Assembly: GCF_013373065.1 (NCBI RefSeq)
Contig: NZ_JABXIN010000006.1
Span: forward strand, 61,416-125,415
Direction: 5' to 3'
Source: Algoriphagus sp.
GTDB lineage: Bacteria; Bacteroidota; Bacteroidia; Cytophagales; Cyclobacteriaceae
DNA: 64,000 nt
Below, piece by piece: positions 18,077-27,742 of this stretch. Made by a program: the position numbers and the translations under genes. The notes beneath the pieces are model-generated. The model did not search any database and was not told the origin of the DNA. It saw nothing but the letters and a program-made list of their open reading frames with translations. How positions within the stretch are numbered: the first letter of the stretch is position 1; each line of letters opens with the position of its first letter.

Positions 18077-19027
18077 ATGGAAAAAATTCTTGTCATAGGA
18101 GCAGCTGGACAACTCGGTTCTGAACTAACGAAGGCACTAACAGACGTTTATTCTGGAGAACAAGTCATCGCGACGGATTTAAATCCAAACGCAAAAGAAA
18201 AATTTGATTTCTGCAAATTCCAAGTGTTGGATGTAATGGATCAGGAAGCCGTAAAAAGCCTGGTTCAGAACGAAAAGGTGACTCAAATTTACCATTTGGC
18301 AGCAGTGCTTTCTGCAACGGGAGAGAAACGACCACTGTTTGCTTGGCAATTGAATATGAACTCACTGCTATTCATCTTAGAATTAGCAAAAGAATTCAAA
18401 CTCAACAAGGTCTATTGGCCTTCTTCCATTGCAGTTTTTGGCCCCAACACACCTGCAATCAATACCCCTCAATACTGCGTTAAGGAACCTAACACAGTAT
18501 ACGGCATCTCCAAACAAGCCGGAGAACGTTGGTGTGAGTATTATTTTGAGAAATATGGAGTGGATGTTCGAAGTCTCCGATACCCGGGCTTGATTGGGTA
18601 TAAATCTTTACCGGGAGGTGGCACAACTGATTATGCAGTAGATATTTACCACAAAGCTTTAAAAGGCGAAAAATTTTCCTGCTTTTTAAAGGAAGACACC
18701 ATGCTTCCAATGATGTATATGCCTGATGCGATTAAGGCTACCATCGATTTGATGGAATCTCCAAAGGAAAACGTGAAGATTCGCTCAAGCTATAATTTAG
18801 CTGGAATGAGCTTTACCCCTAAAGAGATTTATGAAAGCATCTTAAAGTATCATCCCAATTTTGAAATTGAATATCAACCTGACTTTAGACAGGCAATAGC
18901 GGATGGATGGCCTGACAGCATTGATGATCATTTTGCAAGGGAACACTGGGGTTGGAAACCAAGCCATGACCTTGATTCCATGACAGAGGATATTTTGAAA
19001 AATCTTCCTAAATACTTTGAGTTTTAA
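18077..19027 (+). CDS. L-threonine 3-dehydrogenase, SDR type
   Basis: Oxidises L-threonine to 2-amino-3-ketobutyrate with NAD. The 316-residue extended SDR begins [17 protein letters not shown] (GxxGxxG at about 8-14) and has YGISKQAGE with the Tyr-x3-Lys pair. It resembles the UDP-galactose-4-epimerase-like TDH of Bacteroidota and Flavobacterium rather than the zinc-dependent E. coli enzyme. The assignment is supported by the divergent kbl. The ATG at 18077 is used; an in-frame upstream ATG at 17966 would overlap the promoter region. A strong terminator follows. Confidence 0.9.
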   Translation: MEKILVIGAAGQLGSELTKALTDVYSGEQVIATDLNPNAKEKFDFCKFQVLDVMDQEAVKSLVQNEKVTQIYHLAAVLSATGEKRPLFAWQLNMNSLLFILELAKEFKLNKVYWPSSIAVFGPNTPAINTPQYCVKEPNTVYGISKQAGERWCEYYFEKYGVDVRSLRYPGLIGYKSLPGGGTTDYAVDIYHKALKGEKFSCFLKEDTMLPMMYMPDAIKATIDLMESPKENVKIRSSYNLAGMSFTPKEIYESILKYHPNFEIEYQPDFRQAIADGWPDSIDDHFAREHWGWKPSHDLDSMTEDILKNLPKYFEF

Positions 19028-19034
19028 AAAGGAA

Positions 19035-19064
19035 AGCAGGGTTTCAGCCCTGCTTTTTTCTTTT
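19035..19064 (+). terminator. intrinsic terminator after threonine dehydrogenase
   Basis: AGCAGGG, a six-base loop, CCCTGCT and a T-rich tract, 7 nt after the stop and next to the end of the convergent ArsC/Spx-family gene. Confidence 0.85.
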
Positions 19065-19413
19065 ACAGATTTGATGAAATTTCTTGTTCATCAAACCCTA
19101 AAGTCAAAACTCCATTTGGATAGACAATAATAGGTCGTTTGATCATGCTGGAATTTTCAATTAAAATAGAAATCGCAGTATCTGGCTTTTCAAGTGCCTT
19201 TCGCTGACTTTCATCCATTTTCCTGTAAGTCATTCCCTTTTTATTTATCACAGCCTCCAAGCCTGCTTTTTCAATAAATTCTTGCAATAATCCACTTGTG
19301 GGCTTTTGCTTTTTATAATCGATAAAATCATAAGAAATACCCCTTGACTCCAAAAAGTCAAAAGTCTTTTTCATCGTATTGCAATTCTTAATTCCGTATA
19401 CTTTTAAACTCAT
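19063..19413 (-). CDS. ArsC/Spx/YffB family protein
   Basis: A 116-residue thioredoxin-fold protein of the arsenate reductase-like family. It starts MSLKVYGIKNCNTMKKTFDF, with a single Cys11 in a CNTMKK motif, and carries RPIIVYPNG as the cis-proline region. A lone cysteine without CxxC and the YGIKNC start resemble the YffB subgroup more than true arsenate reductases, so glutathione- or thiol-linked activity is likely but the substrate is unknown. It is followed after 14 nt upstream by hemL on the same strand, with which it may share a transcript. Confidence 0.85.
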   Translation of the reverse strand: MSLKVYGIKNCNTMKKTFDFLESRGISYDFIDYKKQKPTSGLLQEFIEKAGLEAVINKKGMTYRKMDESQRKALEKPDTAISILIENSSMIKRPIIVYPNGVLTLGFDEQEISSNL

Positions 19414-19427
19414 AATCTCTAAAATTT

Positions 19428-20720
19428 TTATTTGTGAATCTCAATCATACTTTCCCGATGGACCTCTAATATTCGGTCAATCAAATCATCTGATAGCGCT
19501 GTAGATAAAAACAAACTTTCAAACTGAGATGGCGCCAAATAAACCCCTCGATGAAGCATTGCTTGAAAATACTTTCCAAATAACTCCGTATTAGATGTTT
19601 TGGCAGAGTCAAAATCAATCACGGGTTCGGAGGTAAAAAACAAGGAATACATGCTTCCGAGATGATTAACCGTGTAATCAAATCCTAATTCTAGATTTAT
19701 CTTTTGAATTCCTTCAGCAATCTTTTTTCCAATTTGAAGTAATACTCCGTAGATCTCAGGCTGTGTTTTTAAATGTCGAAGCATTGTCAATCCAGCTGCC
19801 ATAGCGATCGGATTCCCTGACAAAGTTCCAGCTTGATAAACCGGTCCCGCAGGAGAAACAAAGTCCATAATTTCCTTTTTACCACCATAGGCTCCAACTG
19901 GCATACCGCCACCTATAATCTTTCCCAAAGTGGTCATATCCGGAGTAACTCCAAATAACTCTTGCGCACCTCCTGGGGCCAAACGAAAACCTGTCATCAC
20001 CTCGTCAAAAATCAATACAATGCATTCTCTGGTACAGATTTCTCGTAAGCCCTCTAGATAACCAGGCATAGGAACTACTAATCCCATATTACCAGGAACA
20101 GGTTCTAAAATCAATGCCGCGATTTCGTTCTTGTTAAGGCGAACAAGCTCTTCAATTGCTTCTAAATTATTGTAGGGAGCTAACAAAGTGTCTTTAGCCG
20201 TCCCTTGAGTTACACCGGGAGAATCAGGATGCCCCATCGTTACTGCTCCTGAACCTGCCGCAATGAGGAAGGAGTCTCCATGACCATGGTAATGACCTAC
20301 CATTTTGATAATTTTATCCTTTCCGGTATAGCCTCTTGCCACCCGAATAGCAGACATGGTCGCTTCGGTACCAGAGTTTACCATCCGAACTTTCTCCACA
20401 GAAGGAACCATCTGGGTAATCAATTCGGCGATTTCTACTTCTCTAGAAGTTGGTGCACCAAAGGATGTTCCTTCATGCATCGCCTGAATGACAGCTTCCC
20501 GAATTTCGGGGTGGTTATGCCCCAAAATCATCGGTCCCCAGCTGTTAATTAACTCAATATAGGCGTTTCCGTCTTCGTCAAACAGAAATGCACCATCTGC
20601 TCTTTTTATGAAGATAGGATCTCCACCTACAGCACGAAAAGCCCGAACAGGAGAGTTTACTCCTCCGGGAATAAATTGTTGAGCATGGGCAAAAAGCCGC
20701 TTGCTTTCAGAAATATTCAT
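19428..20720 (-). CDS. hemL: glutamate-1-semialdehyde 2,1-aminomutase
   Basis: Converts glutamate-1-semialdehyde to 5-aminolevulinate, completing the C5 pathway started by hemA in this window. The 430-residue class III aminotransferase-fold enzyme shows PGGVNSPVRAFRAVGG, NSGTEATMSAIRVARGYTGK, HGHGDSFL, LIFDEVMTGFR and the PLP-lysine segment TTLGKIIGGGMPVGAYGG. Its start overlaps the stop of the upstream substrate-binding-like gene by 4 nt (ATGA). Confidence 0.97.
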   Translation of the reverse strand: MNISESKRLFAHAQQFIPGGVNSPVRAFRAVGGDPIFIKRADGAFLFDEDGNAYIELINSWGPMILGHNHPEIREAVIQAMHEGTSFGAPTSREVEIAELITQMVPSVEKVRMVNSGTEATMSAIRVARGYTGKDKIIKMVGHYHGHGDSFLIAAGSGAVTMGHPDSPGVTQGTAKDTLLAPYNNLEAIEELVRLNKNEIAALILEPVPGNMGLVVPMPGYLEGLREICTRECIVLIFDEVMTGFRLAPGGAQELFGVTPDMTTLGKIIGGGMPVGAYGGKKEIMDFVSPAGPVYQAGTLSGNPIAMAAGLTMLRHLKTQPEIYGVLLQIGKKIAEGIQKINLELGFDYTVNHLGSMYSLFFTSEPVIDFDSAKTSNTELFGKYFQAMLHRGVYLAPSQFESLFLSTALSDDLIDRILEVHRESMIEIHK

Positions 20721-22372
20721 TGATTAATTATCGGTTTCAATTCTCCTGACTCAAATTTGAAGACAGGAACATATCGATTAGAATTCGTATTCTGGAAATT
20801 AAATCCCCAAGTTAATTTACCTGGTTGAAACACTTGTTGATCCAAGCTAGTTCGAAAATCAGTCTCTGAATCAGGCCGGAAGTGTGTCGCTAGCCAATAC
20901 ACCATTTCATACCCTAGAACGGAATTGGAACTTGGAAAAAGTGAATACTCTTGGTAAAACCTATCTTTCAATTGAACCATGGATTCAGATTCAAAATTGG
21001 GAGTATTATTAGAGATGAAATAAAAATTATCATACGGAAGCATCTCATAATTCGCAAAGTTGAAGGTTAACCAAGAATCCATCACAAAAATGGGAACTTC
21101 TGTGGTAACAGATTCTACCAAAGACAAAATAGGGTCTGCAATATTCGGGTCATCCGAAAGAACGACCACTTGATCAACTAATACCTCCACGCTATCCAAA
21201 GTAGGACGAATGCCCAACTCTGTCAGAAAAGAAGCCGCATTTCTTGGAGATATTTCCTGATAATTAATCAAATCAGCTCCACTTCTCTCCAATTTCTCCC
21301 GAAGGAATCCTGCAACTTTTTGATCTCTGGAACTTCCACCAAATGCAATAGCAATTCGATTCCCTGTTGGTAAACTCCCAATAGTCTTCGCGATTCCCTC
21401 TGCAATATGTTTGGAAGATGGACGGAATAAATAACTGTAAGAACTACCTTCAAATCGATCTCCCAAATTGGATAAGGGATGGATAAACGGGATTTTAGCA
21501 GCATCTGCAAAAGCACTTACCAAATCCGTCTCCTCCGGATAGATTGGACCCATAATTACATCTGCATTTTTCACCTTTTCTTCGGATAAGATGGATCGCA
21601 ATGTTTCAATTGAGCGTTTGGAATCAAAAGTACTCAGGCTCACACGTACCCCTTCATTCTCTAATTGATTTACTGCTAATTGGATTCCTTGAAAAAGCTC
21701 ATAAACAAAGCCTTTGGGATCTATAGGCTGACTTCCTGTAGAAAAGGGTAAAATCACTACTAAATCAATTACTCCGTTATTGGACCCAGAAGAAGTCCAA
21801 TCTTGATTTTGTCCCTGGAGCTCATAAAACAGCGATTTCTCATCTGAAGAAAGCACATTTTTTTGCTTTAGGACAGCACTCAATGCAGCTGTATAGTAGG
21901 AGCGATCTTGATAATCCTTCAGATTACTAATCAAAAAATCAGGACTTTCTTTTATCAAATAATTATAAGCCATATTAGCACCCTGGTTCTGGAATTTTTC
22001 ACTTTCTAAATCTAGATTAGAAAGCACTTCCAATGCCCCTAAGGAATTCTTATTCAAAAAATAGCTTTCTGCCAATACTAATTTAGCTTCACTTTGATGC
22101 AACCAGCTTCTTTGTGACAAAGGCTTTAAATAATCAATAGCTGCTTGCGCTTGATTGGCTTTAAAGGCAGCTTCTCCGGCATGGAAGGTCGCATATAATG
22201 CCAAATTCCCATATTTTTCTTCATCAGTAAACTCACGGAAAGCATTCATAGCTTCCCAATAATTTCCATTTTGAAGATTAGTTTTTGCTGCTTGATAGCC
22301 AGCAGGAATTGACTGTGCAAAAGCAAAAGAGATTAGAAAAAAAAGAGGGAAAAAGAATATAGATTTCCGCAT
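20717..22372 (-). CDS. LpoA-like / ABC-type substrate-binding periplasmic protein
   Basis: A 551-residue exported protein: signal peptide MRKSIFFFPLFFLISFAFAQ, an N-terminal helical TPR-like part (about 25-200, e.g. AAKTNLQNGNYWEAMNAFRE), and a C-terminal type I periplasmic-binding fold (from about 205, VVILPFSTG; IMGPIYPEETDLVSAFAD; IPFIHPLSN; VLGYEMVYWL). TPR plus leucine-binding-like fold is the layout of LpoA, an activator of PBP1a in gammaproteobacteria. In Bacteroidota these proteins have no proved role and no transporter genes are adjacent. It is cotranscribed with hemL (4 nt overlap), which looks coincidental. Confidence 0.75.
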   Translation of the reverse strand: MRKSIFFFPLFFLISFAFAQSIPAGYQAAKTNLQNGNYWEAMNAFREFTDEEKYGNLALYATFHAGEAAFKANQAQAAIDYLKPLSQRSWLHQSEAKLVLAESYFLNKNSLGALEVLSNLDLESEKFQNQGANMAYNYLIKESPDFLISNLKDYQDRSYYTAALSAVLKQKNVLSSDEKSLFYELQGQNQDWTSSGSNNGVIDLVVILPFSTGSQPIDPKGFVYELFQGIQLAVNQLENEGVRVSLSTFDSKRSIETLRSILSEEKVKNADVIMGPIYPEETDLVSAFADAAKIPFIHPLSNLGDRFEGSSYSYLFRPSSKHIAEGIAKTIGSLPTGNRIAIAFGGSSRDQKVAGFLREKLERSGADLINYQEISPRNAASFLTELGIRPTLDSVEVLVDQVVVLSDDPNIADPILSLVESVTTEVPIFVMDSWLTFNFANYEMLPYDNFYFISNNTPNFESESMVQLKDRFYQEYSLFPSSNSVLGYEMVYWLATHFRPDSETDFRTSLDQQVFQPGKLTWGFNFQNTNSNRYVPVFKFESGELKPIINQ

Positions 22373-22453
22373 TGATTCAGTGACTATTTAGCTTGACAAG
22401 CAAATTTAACCCATTATTTCCAAACCCAAAGTTTGGTCTGCATGAACAAAAAC

Positions 22454-22481
22454 AAAACCCGAACCAGTAGGCTCGGGTTTT
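22454..22481 (-). terminator. intrinsic terminator of guaA
   Basis: AAAACCCGA, a ten-base loop and TCGGGTTTT; on the minus strand the stem ends in Ts. It lies 17 nt after the guaA stop. Confidence 0.8.
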
Positions 22482-22497
22482 AACAAGTATTGAGATT

Positions 22498-24027
22498 TTA
22501 TTCCCATTCAATAGTTGCTGGCGGTTTGGACGAAATATCATAAACCACTCTATTTACACCCTTGACTCGGTTAATGATCTCATTGGACATTTTCCCTAGG
22601 AATTCATAAGGTAAATGGATCCAATCGGCAGTCATACCGTCGACTGAACCTACCGCACGTAAGGCGACTACCCGCTCGTAAGTTCGCTCATCTCCCATCA
22701 CTCCTACTGATTGGATAGGTAGCAAAATAGCTCCTGCCTGCCAAACTTGATCATATAAACCGTGGTTTTTCAGGCCCTGAATAAAGATATGATCTACTTC
22801 CTGAAGTGTCTTCACTTTTTCCTCAGTAATATCTCCCAATATTCGAATAGCTAAACCTGGGCCTGGGAAAGGATGTCTTCCAATTATACTTTCTGGAATT
22901 TCCAGGGCACGTCCTACTTCCCGAACCTCATCTTTAAAAAGGGTATTAAGCGGCTCAACAACGGATAATTTCATAAAATCCGGTAAGCCACCTACGTTGT
23001 GGTGAGACTTAATGGTAGCAGAAGGTCCTTTAACAGAAACTGACTCGATCACGTCTGGATAAATGGTTCCTTGTCCAAGCCACTTTACTCCTTCGATTTT
23101 ATGAGCTTCATCGTCAAATACCTCGATAAATACACGCCCAATAGCCTTTCGCTTTGCCTCAGGATCAGTCAATCCCGCCAATGCATCATAAAACCGCTGC
23201 TTAGTATCCACTCCAATCACATTCAAGCCCATGTGTTTGTAAGAATCCAAAACTTCTTCAAACTCATTTTTGCGAAGCAATCCATTGTCTACAAACACAC
23301 AGGTCAACTGATCGCCGATTGCACGGTGAATCAAGGTAGCGGCCACAGAAGAGTCCACTCCTCCAGAAAGTCCCATTACTACCTTATCCGTTCCAATCTT
23401 TTCTTTTAATTCAGCAACTGTTGCATCGATAAAGGTATCTGAAGTCCAGTCCTGCTGGCATCCACAAATACCTACCACGAAGTTTCTAAGAAGATTTTTC
23501 CCTTCTAAAGAATGGGTCACTTCTGGGTGAAACTGAATGCCATATGTTTTTTCTCCCTCTACTTTGAATGCTGCAACCTCAACAGATGGTGTACTAGCGA
23601 TCACCTCAAAACCTTCAGGAAGCTTTTTGATGGTATCCCCATGAGACATCCAAACTTGGGATCCATGGGTCATTTCTTTCAACAAATCATGATGCAAATC
23701 AATATGATCCAAGTTTGCCCGACCATATTCCCGAATCGTGGAAGGCAAGACTTCTCCCCCATACTTATGCGCCAACAATTGGGAACCGTAACATACCCCC
23801 AAAACAGGGAGCTTCCCCCTCAAACTATCCAAATCCAAGTCAGGTGCTCCTTCATCACGAACACTACAAGGAGAGCCAGAAAGAATCACTCCCTTAATAT
23901 CAGAGGTGATTTCGGGCACTTTATTGAAGGGGTGAATTTCACAGTAAACGTTAAGCTCTCTTACTCTTCGGGCGATGAGTTGGGTGTATTGAGAGCCAAA
24001 ATCGAGGATCAAAATTTGTTCTGCCAT
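22498..24027 (-). CDS. guaA: GMP synthase (glutamine-hydrolysing)
   Basis: Aminates XMP to GMP. The 509-residue protein joins a class I glutamine amidotransferase ([15 protein letters not shown] with the nucleophile Cys; [11 protein letters not shown] with the His-Glu pair) to an ATP-pyrophosphatase domain ([16 protein letters not shown]-loop near residue 225) and the C-terminal dimerisation domain ending [17 protein letters not shown]. The ATG at 24027 is the first Met; a TTG two codons earlier is less likely. A -7-like box lies 3 nt before the ATG, hinting at a leaderless or very short-leadered mRNA. Confidence 0.97.
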   Translation of the reverse strand: MAEQILILDFGSQYTQLIARRVRELNVYCEIHPFNKVPEITSDIKGVILSGSPCSVRDEGAPDLDLDSLRGKLPVLGVCYGSQLLAHKYGGEVLPSTIREYGRANLDHIDLHHDLLKEMTHGSQVWMSHGDTIKKLPEGFEVIASTPSVEVAAFKVEGEKTYGIQFHPEVTHSLEGKNLLRNFVVGICGCQQDWTSDTFIDATVAELKEKIGTDKVVMGLSGGVDSSVAATLIHRAIGDQLTCVFVDNGLLRKNEFEEVLDSYKHMGLNVIGVDTKQRFYDALAGLTDPEAKRKAIGRVFIEVFDDEAHKIEGVKWLGQGTIYPDVIESVSVKGPSATIKSHHNVGGLPDFMKLSVVEPLNTLFKDEVREVGRALEIPESIIGRHPFPGPGLAIRILGDITEEKVKTLQEVDHIFIQGLKNHGLYDQVWQAGAILLPIQSVGVMGDERTYERVVALRAVGSVDGMTADWIHLPYEFLGKMSNEIINRVKGVNRVVYDISSKPPATIEWE

Positions 24028-24030
24028 GCG

Positions 24031-24038
24031 CAAAGGTA
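24031..24038 (-). promoter_or_regulatory. candidate guaA -7 box abutting the start
   Basis: TACCTTTG on the minus strand fits TAnnTTTG and ends 3 nt before the guaA ATG. If used, transcription would begin at or near the start codon. No -33 element was found. Confidence 0.3.
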
Positions 24039-24137
24039 AGCATGGCTTCCCGTTTGTTAAAGGTCGGCAACAGAAATTTGGTATAAGATTGAAAAATTCA
24101 AAAATTAGAAAATTGAAACATTCTGAAAACCAAAGAT

Positions 24138-25139
24138 TTAAAGAGAAGAAAAAGCTGATTTAGGGTTTTCATTTAACAATAAACCCCAATCCTCCTTTGA
24201 AAAACCTCTTTCATTAAGAGTTGGAATCAGCTTTTCAAAAATATTGGTAAAGGGCTGGAAATCTCCTCCACCCACTTTAGCAGGGTCATACCATCCTGCG
24301 TCATGGGAAATCAATACATTTCCAAGTATTCCATTTTCCTTGGCGAAAACCAAGCGGTCCACATAGGGATCTATCGCCCAGCCTATTCCATCCAAGCTTA
24401 TCCAAACACCCATTTCTGCTGCAACTTTATAATTTTCAAAATCCGGTTCATTTTGGGCATGAACCCACACAAATTCGGATGGGTTTACGCCCATTTCCTG
24501 AAGAATCCTAACTTCCTGCATCGCAGTCTTCCAGGTTCCAGTATGCGAAGCAATCGTCAGCCCTGTTTTTTGATGGGTAATCCCTGCTGCTTTGACGAGC
24601 TTTTGATCAATGAGCGAAAGGGTATCGGCTTCATTCACCGAAATTTTAATAAATCCTGGTTTAATGCCAGTCCCTTCAATTCCGTTTTCAAATTCAGCTA
24701 TCCATCGATCTGCCAATTGTTGTGCAGTTTCTGTTTGTACAAAATCCGGCAAATACTTCCCTCCCACTGCACCATAAAATCCAGTATTGGTCAAGATTTG
24801 GATTCCAGATTTTTCGCTAAGAGATTTGAGCAACAAAGGATCTTTGGCCAAATAGCTAGGCGTACAATCAAGGATGCTTTTGACACCATATTGCTTTACC
24901 TCCAAAAGAAACGGGAGCACTTTCATTTCGACAGAATCTCGATTCCATCCATCAGGACTGATTGAGTCGGCCCCGATAAAGTCCACTAGCATATGCTCGT
25001 GAATTAAGGTCAAGCCCATGGAGTCAATAGAAATGGGGCCGGCGACAGTATTTATGTAATTATCAAAATTATTTGAAGGATGATTTTGACAGGAAATGAA
25101 AAGAATGTTTAGGAAGAAGGAAATCAAAAACTTGGACAT
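24138..25139 (-). CDS. phosphotriesterase-family lipoprotein
   Basis: A 333-residue amidohydrolase-fold protein with a lipoprotein signal ([17 protein letters not shown]). Binuclear metal-site residues are visible in order: HEH in [10 protein letters not shown], the bridging-lysine position in GFIKISV, histidines in TIASHTG and VWVHAQN, and Asp in LISHDAG. This is the phosphotriesterase (PTE/PHP) family; most members act as lactonases or esterases rather than on organophosphates, and surface anchoring points to a hydrolysis role outside the inner membrane. An upstream in-frame start exists 27 nt earlier, but the signal peptide begins at 25139. Confidence 0.88.
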   Translation of the reverse strand: MSKFLISFFLNILFISCQNHPSNNFDNYINTVAGPISIDSMGLTLIHEHMLVDFIGADSISPDGWNRDSVEMKVLPFLLEVKQYGVKSILDCTPSYLAKDPLLLKSLSEKSGIQILTNTGFYGAVGGKYLPDFVQTETAQQLADRWIAEFENGIEGTGIKPGFIKISVNEADTLSLIDQKLVKAAGITHQKTGLTIASHTGTWKTAMQEVRILQEMGVNPSEFVWVHAQNEPDFENYKVAAEMGVWISLDGIGWAIDPYVDRLVFAKENGILGNVLISHDAGWYDPAKVGGGDFQPFTNIFEKLIPTLNERGFSKEDWGLLLNENPKSAFSSL

Positions 25140-25224
25140 GAGGGGAAAGTATGATTCTATGCTCAAGATATTGGTAGGAAGTCAATTTTACAATCTTCCA
25201 ATTTTTTAATGCTGACTCAACTCC

Positions 25225-26220
25225 CTATTCAACTTCTTCCTCTCCAAAAAGTGTTTGAAGTTCAACTGCATTAATCCCTTTTTCTTCTTGGAGGAATTTC
25301 CCAAAAGCAGCCGTACTCCCATGAGTCAAATAGACCTTTTCAGCTTCAGTTGCTTCAATAGCGCTGATCAAACCTTCCCAATCGGCATGATCGGACAATA
25401 CAAAACCTCTGTCTGCAGCTCTTCTCCTTCGCGTTCCCCGGATTGCCATCCAACCTGAACAGATCCCGGTTCGGTAGGGTGAAAATTTCCTCATCCAGGG
25501 AGTTCCCATCGCAGAAGGCGGAGCAATTATCAGACTTCCTTTGAATTCAGACTTGGGAATATCTTGTGTAACCTTTGGAACATCAGGCATAGCAATACCA
25601 CTAGTCAGTAAAGCTTGATTAGTATTCCACACGGCTCCATGAGTGAATACTTTTCCGATTGAAAAATCTAGGTGTTTTAAGATTCGCTGAGCTTTACCTA
25701 ATGAATAGGCGAAAAGAACAGAATTCCGACCTTCCGAAGCATTATCTCTCCACCAAGAATTGATTTGATTGAAGATCTCCTCCTGAGGTTCCCATTTGTA
25801 GATCGGCAAACCAAAGGTGCATTCAGAGACGAATTCATGACATTTTATTGGCTCAAAAGGAACGCTAAGCCCGTCATCTTCTACTTTATAGTCTCCGCTA
25901 ACCACAGCTATTCGCCCTTTGTATTCCAGTCTGACCTGGGATGAGCCTGGAATATGTCCAGCTGGATGAAGTGAGATTTTAACTCCATTTACCATTTTCA
26001 CTTCTCCATAATCAATCGTCTCGAGATTAATTTCAGACCCTAACCTTAGCTTCATTACTTCAGCAGAATGATGATGTGCTAAATAATTTTTCATTCCCCA
26101 TCGAGCATGGTCAGAATGGGCATGGGTAATCACTGCCTTGTCCACAGATCGCCAGGGGTCAATAAAAATATCCGCAGGAGGACAATAGAGTCCGTAGTCA
26201 GTAAGTTCAAGTAAATTCAA
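25225..26220 (-). CDS. ligase-associated DNA exonuclease (MBL/beta-CASP fold)
   Basis: A 331-residue metallo-beta-lactamase-fold nuclease. It has the metal motif THAHSDHARWG (HxHxDH, about 33-40), HPAGHIPGSSQV, VVSGDYK, and late LSDHADW and LTHG motifs, and begins YGLYCPPADIFIDPW as in the ligase-associated exonuclease family. The relatives act with an ATP-dependent DNA ligase and a DEXH helicase in DNA repair, but neither partner is next to it here. The start is TTG at 26220; the first internal ATG would remove the metal site. It is preceded by a flavin reductase gene at 105 nt. Confidence 0.9.
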   Translation of the reverse strand: MNLLELTDYGLYCPPADIFIDPWRSVDKAVITHAHSDHARWGMKNYLAHHHSAEVMKLRLGSEINLETIDYGEVKMVNGVKISLHPAGHIPGSSQVRLEYKGRIAVVSGDYKVEDDGLSVPFEPIKCHEFVSECTFGLPIYKWEPQEEIFNQINSWWRDNASEGRNSVLFAYSLGKAQRILKHLDFSIGKVFTHGAVWNTNQALLTSGIAMPDVPKVTQDIPKSEFKGSLIIAPPSAMGTPWMRKFSPYRTGICSGWMAIRGTRRRRAADRGFVLSDHADWEGLISAIEATEAEKVYLTHGSTAAFGKFLQEEKGINAVELQTLFGEEEVE

Positions 26221-26324
26221 AATAATCTTTGTTGGATCTGATGAAGCAGAATACCCTAATTACAAAAAAACTTCAAATGCTTTCTATGAAACAATAAGAA
26301 AAATTCTGAATTCAGGGCAATAGC

Positions 26325-26954
26325 CTAAATCTCACCTACCTCTTTCTCAGGCTTTGCGTAGCTAAGTCTTGCAAGCTTTTTACCCACATGGTATTCATCC
26401 AGCCCTGTTACGGTCACGGTTTCTAATACATTCAAATCCAGAGAACCATCCATCCGAAGACCTTTTTCCTCCACATAAATATGGTCTATGCTCCCTATCA
26501 ATAAAACCGTTTCATTGATTTTGAGTGTATGCGTTTCAACCAAACTACAGCCTAATTGCAAGGGACTATTTTTGACAAAAGGAGCAAAAAAGTCATCTCG
26601 ATAATCTTCTTCCAGCCCTGTTTTGTCAAACTCACTTCCTTCCCATCGCGCGGAAGTCCAATGTGCATTTTTATAGAAAGCAGGGGTTACATGGTTCAAA
26701 GTGAATGAACCTGTTTCTAATATGTTTTCCAAAGTATCCCGTTTAACCGTATGCGGTCGAAAAAGAACCCCGACTAGCGGAGGAGTGGCACCGATATGAA
26801 ATACCTGAGAAAAAGGGGCCAGATTGGTAACTCCATCAGCGCTTTTCGTTCCAATCAAATTCAGACTCTTATATCCAGACAAACAATTGATCAGATTTCT
26901 TCTGAAGAACGAATCTGCCTCCAAAATATCCGCTTTGCTAAAATGCCGAATCAT
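26325..26954 (-). CDS. flavin reductase family protein
   Basis: A 209-residue protein with the FMN-binding split-barrel fold of flavin reductases. It shows FSQVFHIGATPPLVGVLFRP near the flavin-phosphate site, TGSFTLNHVT and LGCSLVE. It probably binds FMN and uses NAD(P)H; the acceptor is unknown. Its start overlaps the stop of the small unknown gene upstream by 4 nt, indicating cotranscription. Confidence 0.87.
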   Translation of the reverse strand: MIRHFSKADILEADSFFRRNLINCLSGYKSLNLIGTKSADGVTNLAPFSQVFHIGATPPLVGVLFRPHTVKRDTLENILETGSFTLNHVTPAFYKNAHWTSARWEGSEFDKTGLEEDYRDDFFAPFVKNSPLQLGCSLVETHTLKINETVLLIGSIDHIYVEEKGLRMDGSLDLNVLETVTVTGLDEYHVGKKLARLSYAKPEKEVGEI

Positions 26955-27394
26955 ATTGCAATGGCTTCTTCGATGGAGTCACAATATTTGATATCCAACT
27001 GATCAATGATATTATCCGGATAGTTTTGGAGAATCTGGTCTTTTGCAATCTGAACCATCTTCTCAAACCATTTTTCATCAGGTAAAATCTTCCGATGGGT
27101 CTTTATTCCATATTGAAGCATTTCCTTTTTCCAATAAATAAAATACCATTCCATGGTCGGTTGATGAAAAGCTCGAAGGGATCTTTTATCGAAAATGAAT
27201 TTTTCATAATCTCCTTCCTTAACTACTTCACCAATTTGCTGGAAAGCCTCCTTAAAATCTTCGATTGGAATGTAATCAGCTAGTAACTCGCAAAGAATTA
27301 TTTTTAAATCTGGATTTTTCAGAACACGTACATATTGCTGTTCAAAAGCCAATTCAAAGTCTTGTATTTCAGATGGATGGACTGTATCGTTCAT
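26951..27394 (-). CDS. hypothetical protein, STAS/SpoIIAA-like
   Basis: A 147-residue soluble protein without signal peptide or cysteine motif. Its middle (GDYEKFIFDKRSLRAFHQPT, then a helix WYFIYWKKEMLQYG) and closing IKYCDSIEEAIAI look like the alternating strand-helix pattern of SpoIIAA/STAS-like small proteins, which is a weak resemblance only. It overlaps the flavin reductase gene by 4 nt and follows the coiled-coil gene by 15 nt, so all three are likely one unit with the SDR upstream. Confidence 0.7.
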   Translation of the reverse strand: MNDTVHPSEIQDFELAFEQQYVRVLKNPDLKIILCELLADYIPIEDFKEAFQQIGEVVKEGDYEKFIFDKRSLRAFHQPTMEWYFIYWKKEMLQYGIKTHRKILPDEKWFEKMVQIAKDQILQNYPDNIIDQLDIKYCDSIEEAIAI

Positions 27395-27409
27395 AGCAAA
27401 GGATTGGAA

Positions 27410-27673
27410 TTAGTAAACGGATTTTTTTCGTTGCTCCTCGGAGCGACTTACTTCCTGTTTGAATTGCTCCAATCGAACTTCCAAATTGGATGCATATTCA
27501 AGCGTGGTACGCATCATTTCTTGCTGAGACTTAATTTGCTCTTTCAAGCGACCCAGTTCTTTATTGACTTCAGAAAGTTTATTCTCGTACTCTTTTTTAA
27601 GCCTTTCTTTTTCTAATTGGGCTTTCCTCAATTCTTCCTTGAAAATCAGGAATGATTCAGGTGGTGTCTTCAT
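27410..27673 (-). CDS. small coiled-coil protein
   Basis: An 87-residue, highly charged, almost entirely helical protein (from about residue 10: KEELRKAQLEKERLKKEYEN, then a leucine/heptad pattern to the end), with no other domain. No function can be named. The ATG at 27673 gives a clean N-terminus; another in-frame ATG 45 nt upstream would also be possible. It lies between the STAS-like gene and the SDR gene on the same strand. Confidence 0.6.
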   Translation of the reverse strand: MKTPPESFLIFKEELRKAQLEKERLKKEYENKLSEVNKELGRLKEQIKSQQEMMRTTLEYASNLEVRLEQFKQEVSRSEEQRKKSVY

Positions 27674-27742
27674 ATTCACAATTCGTTCATCTCGGGACAA
27701 TACCCTCATTAATGACAATTTTGAGCATAAAATGTTTTGAGA

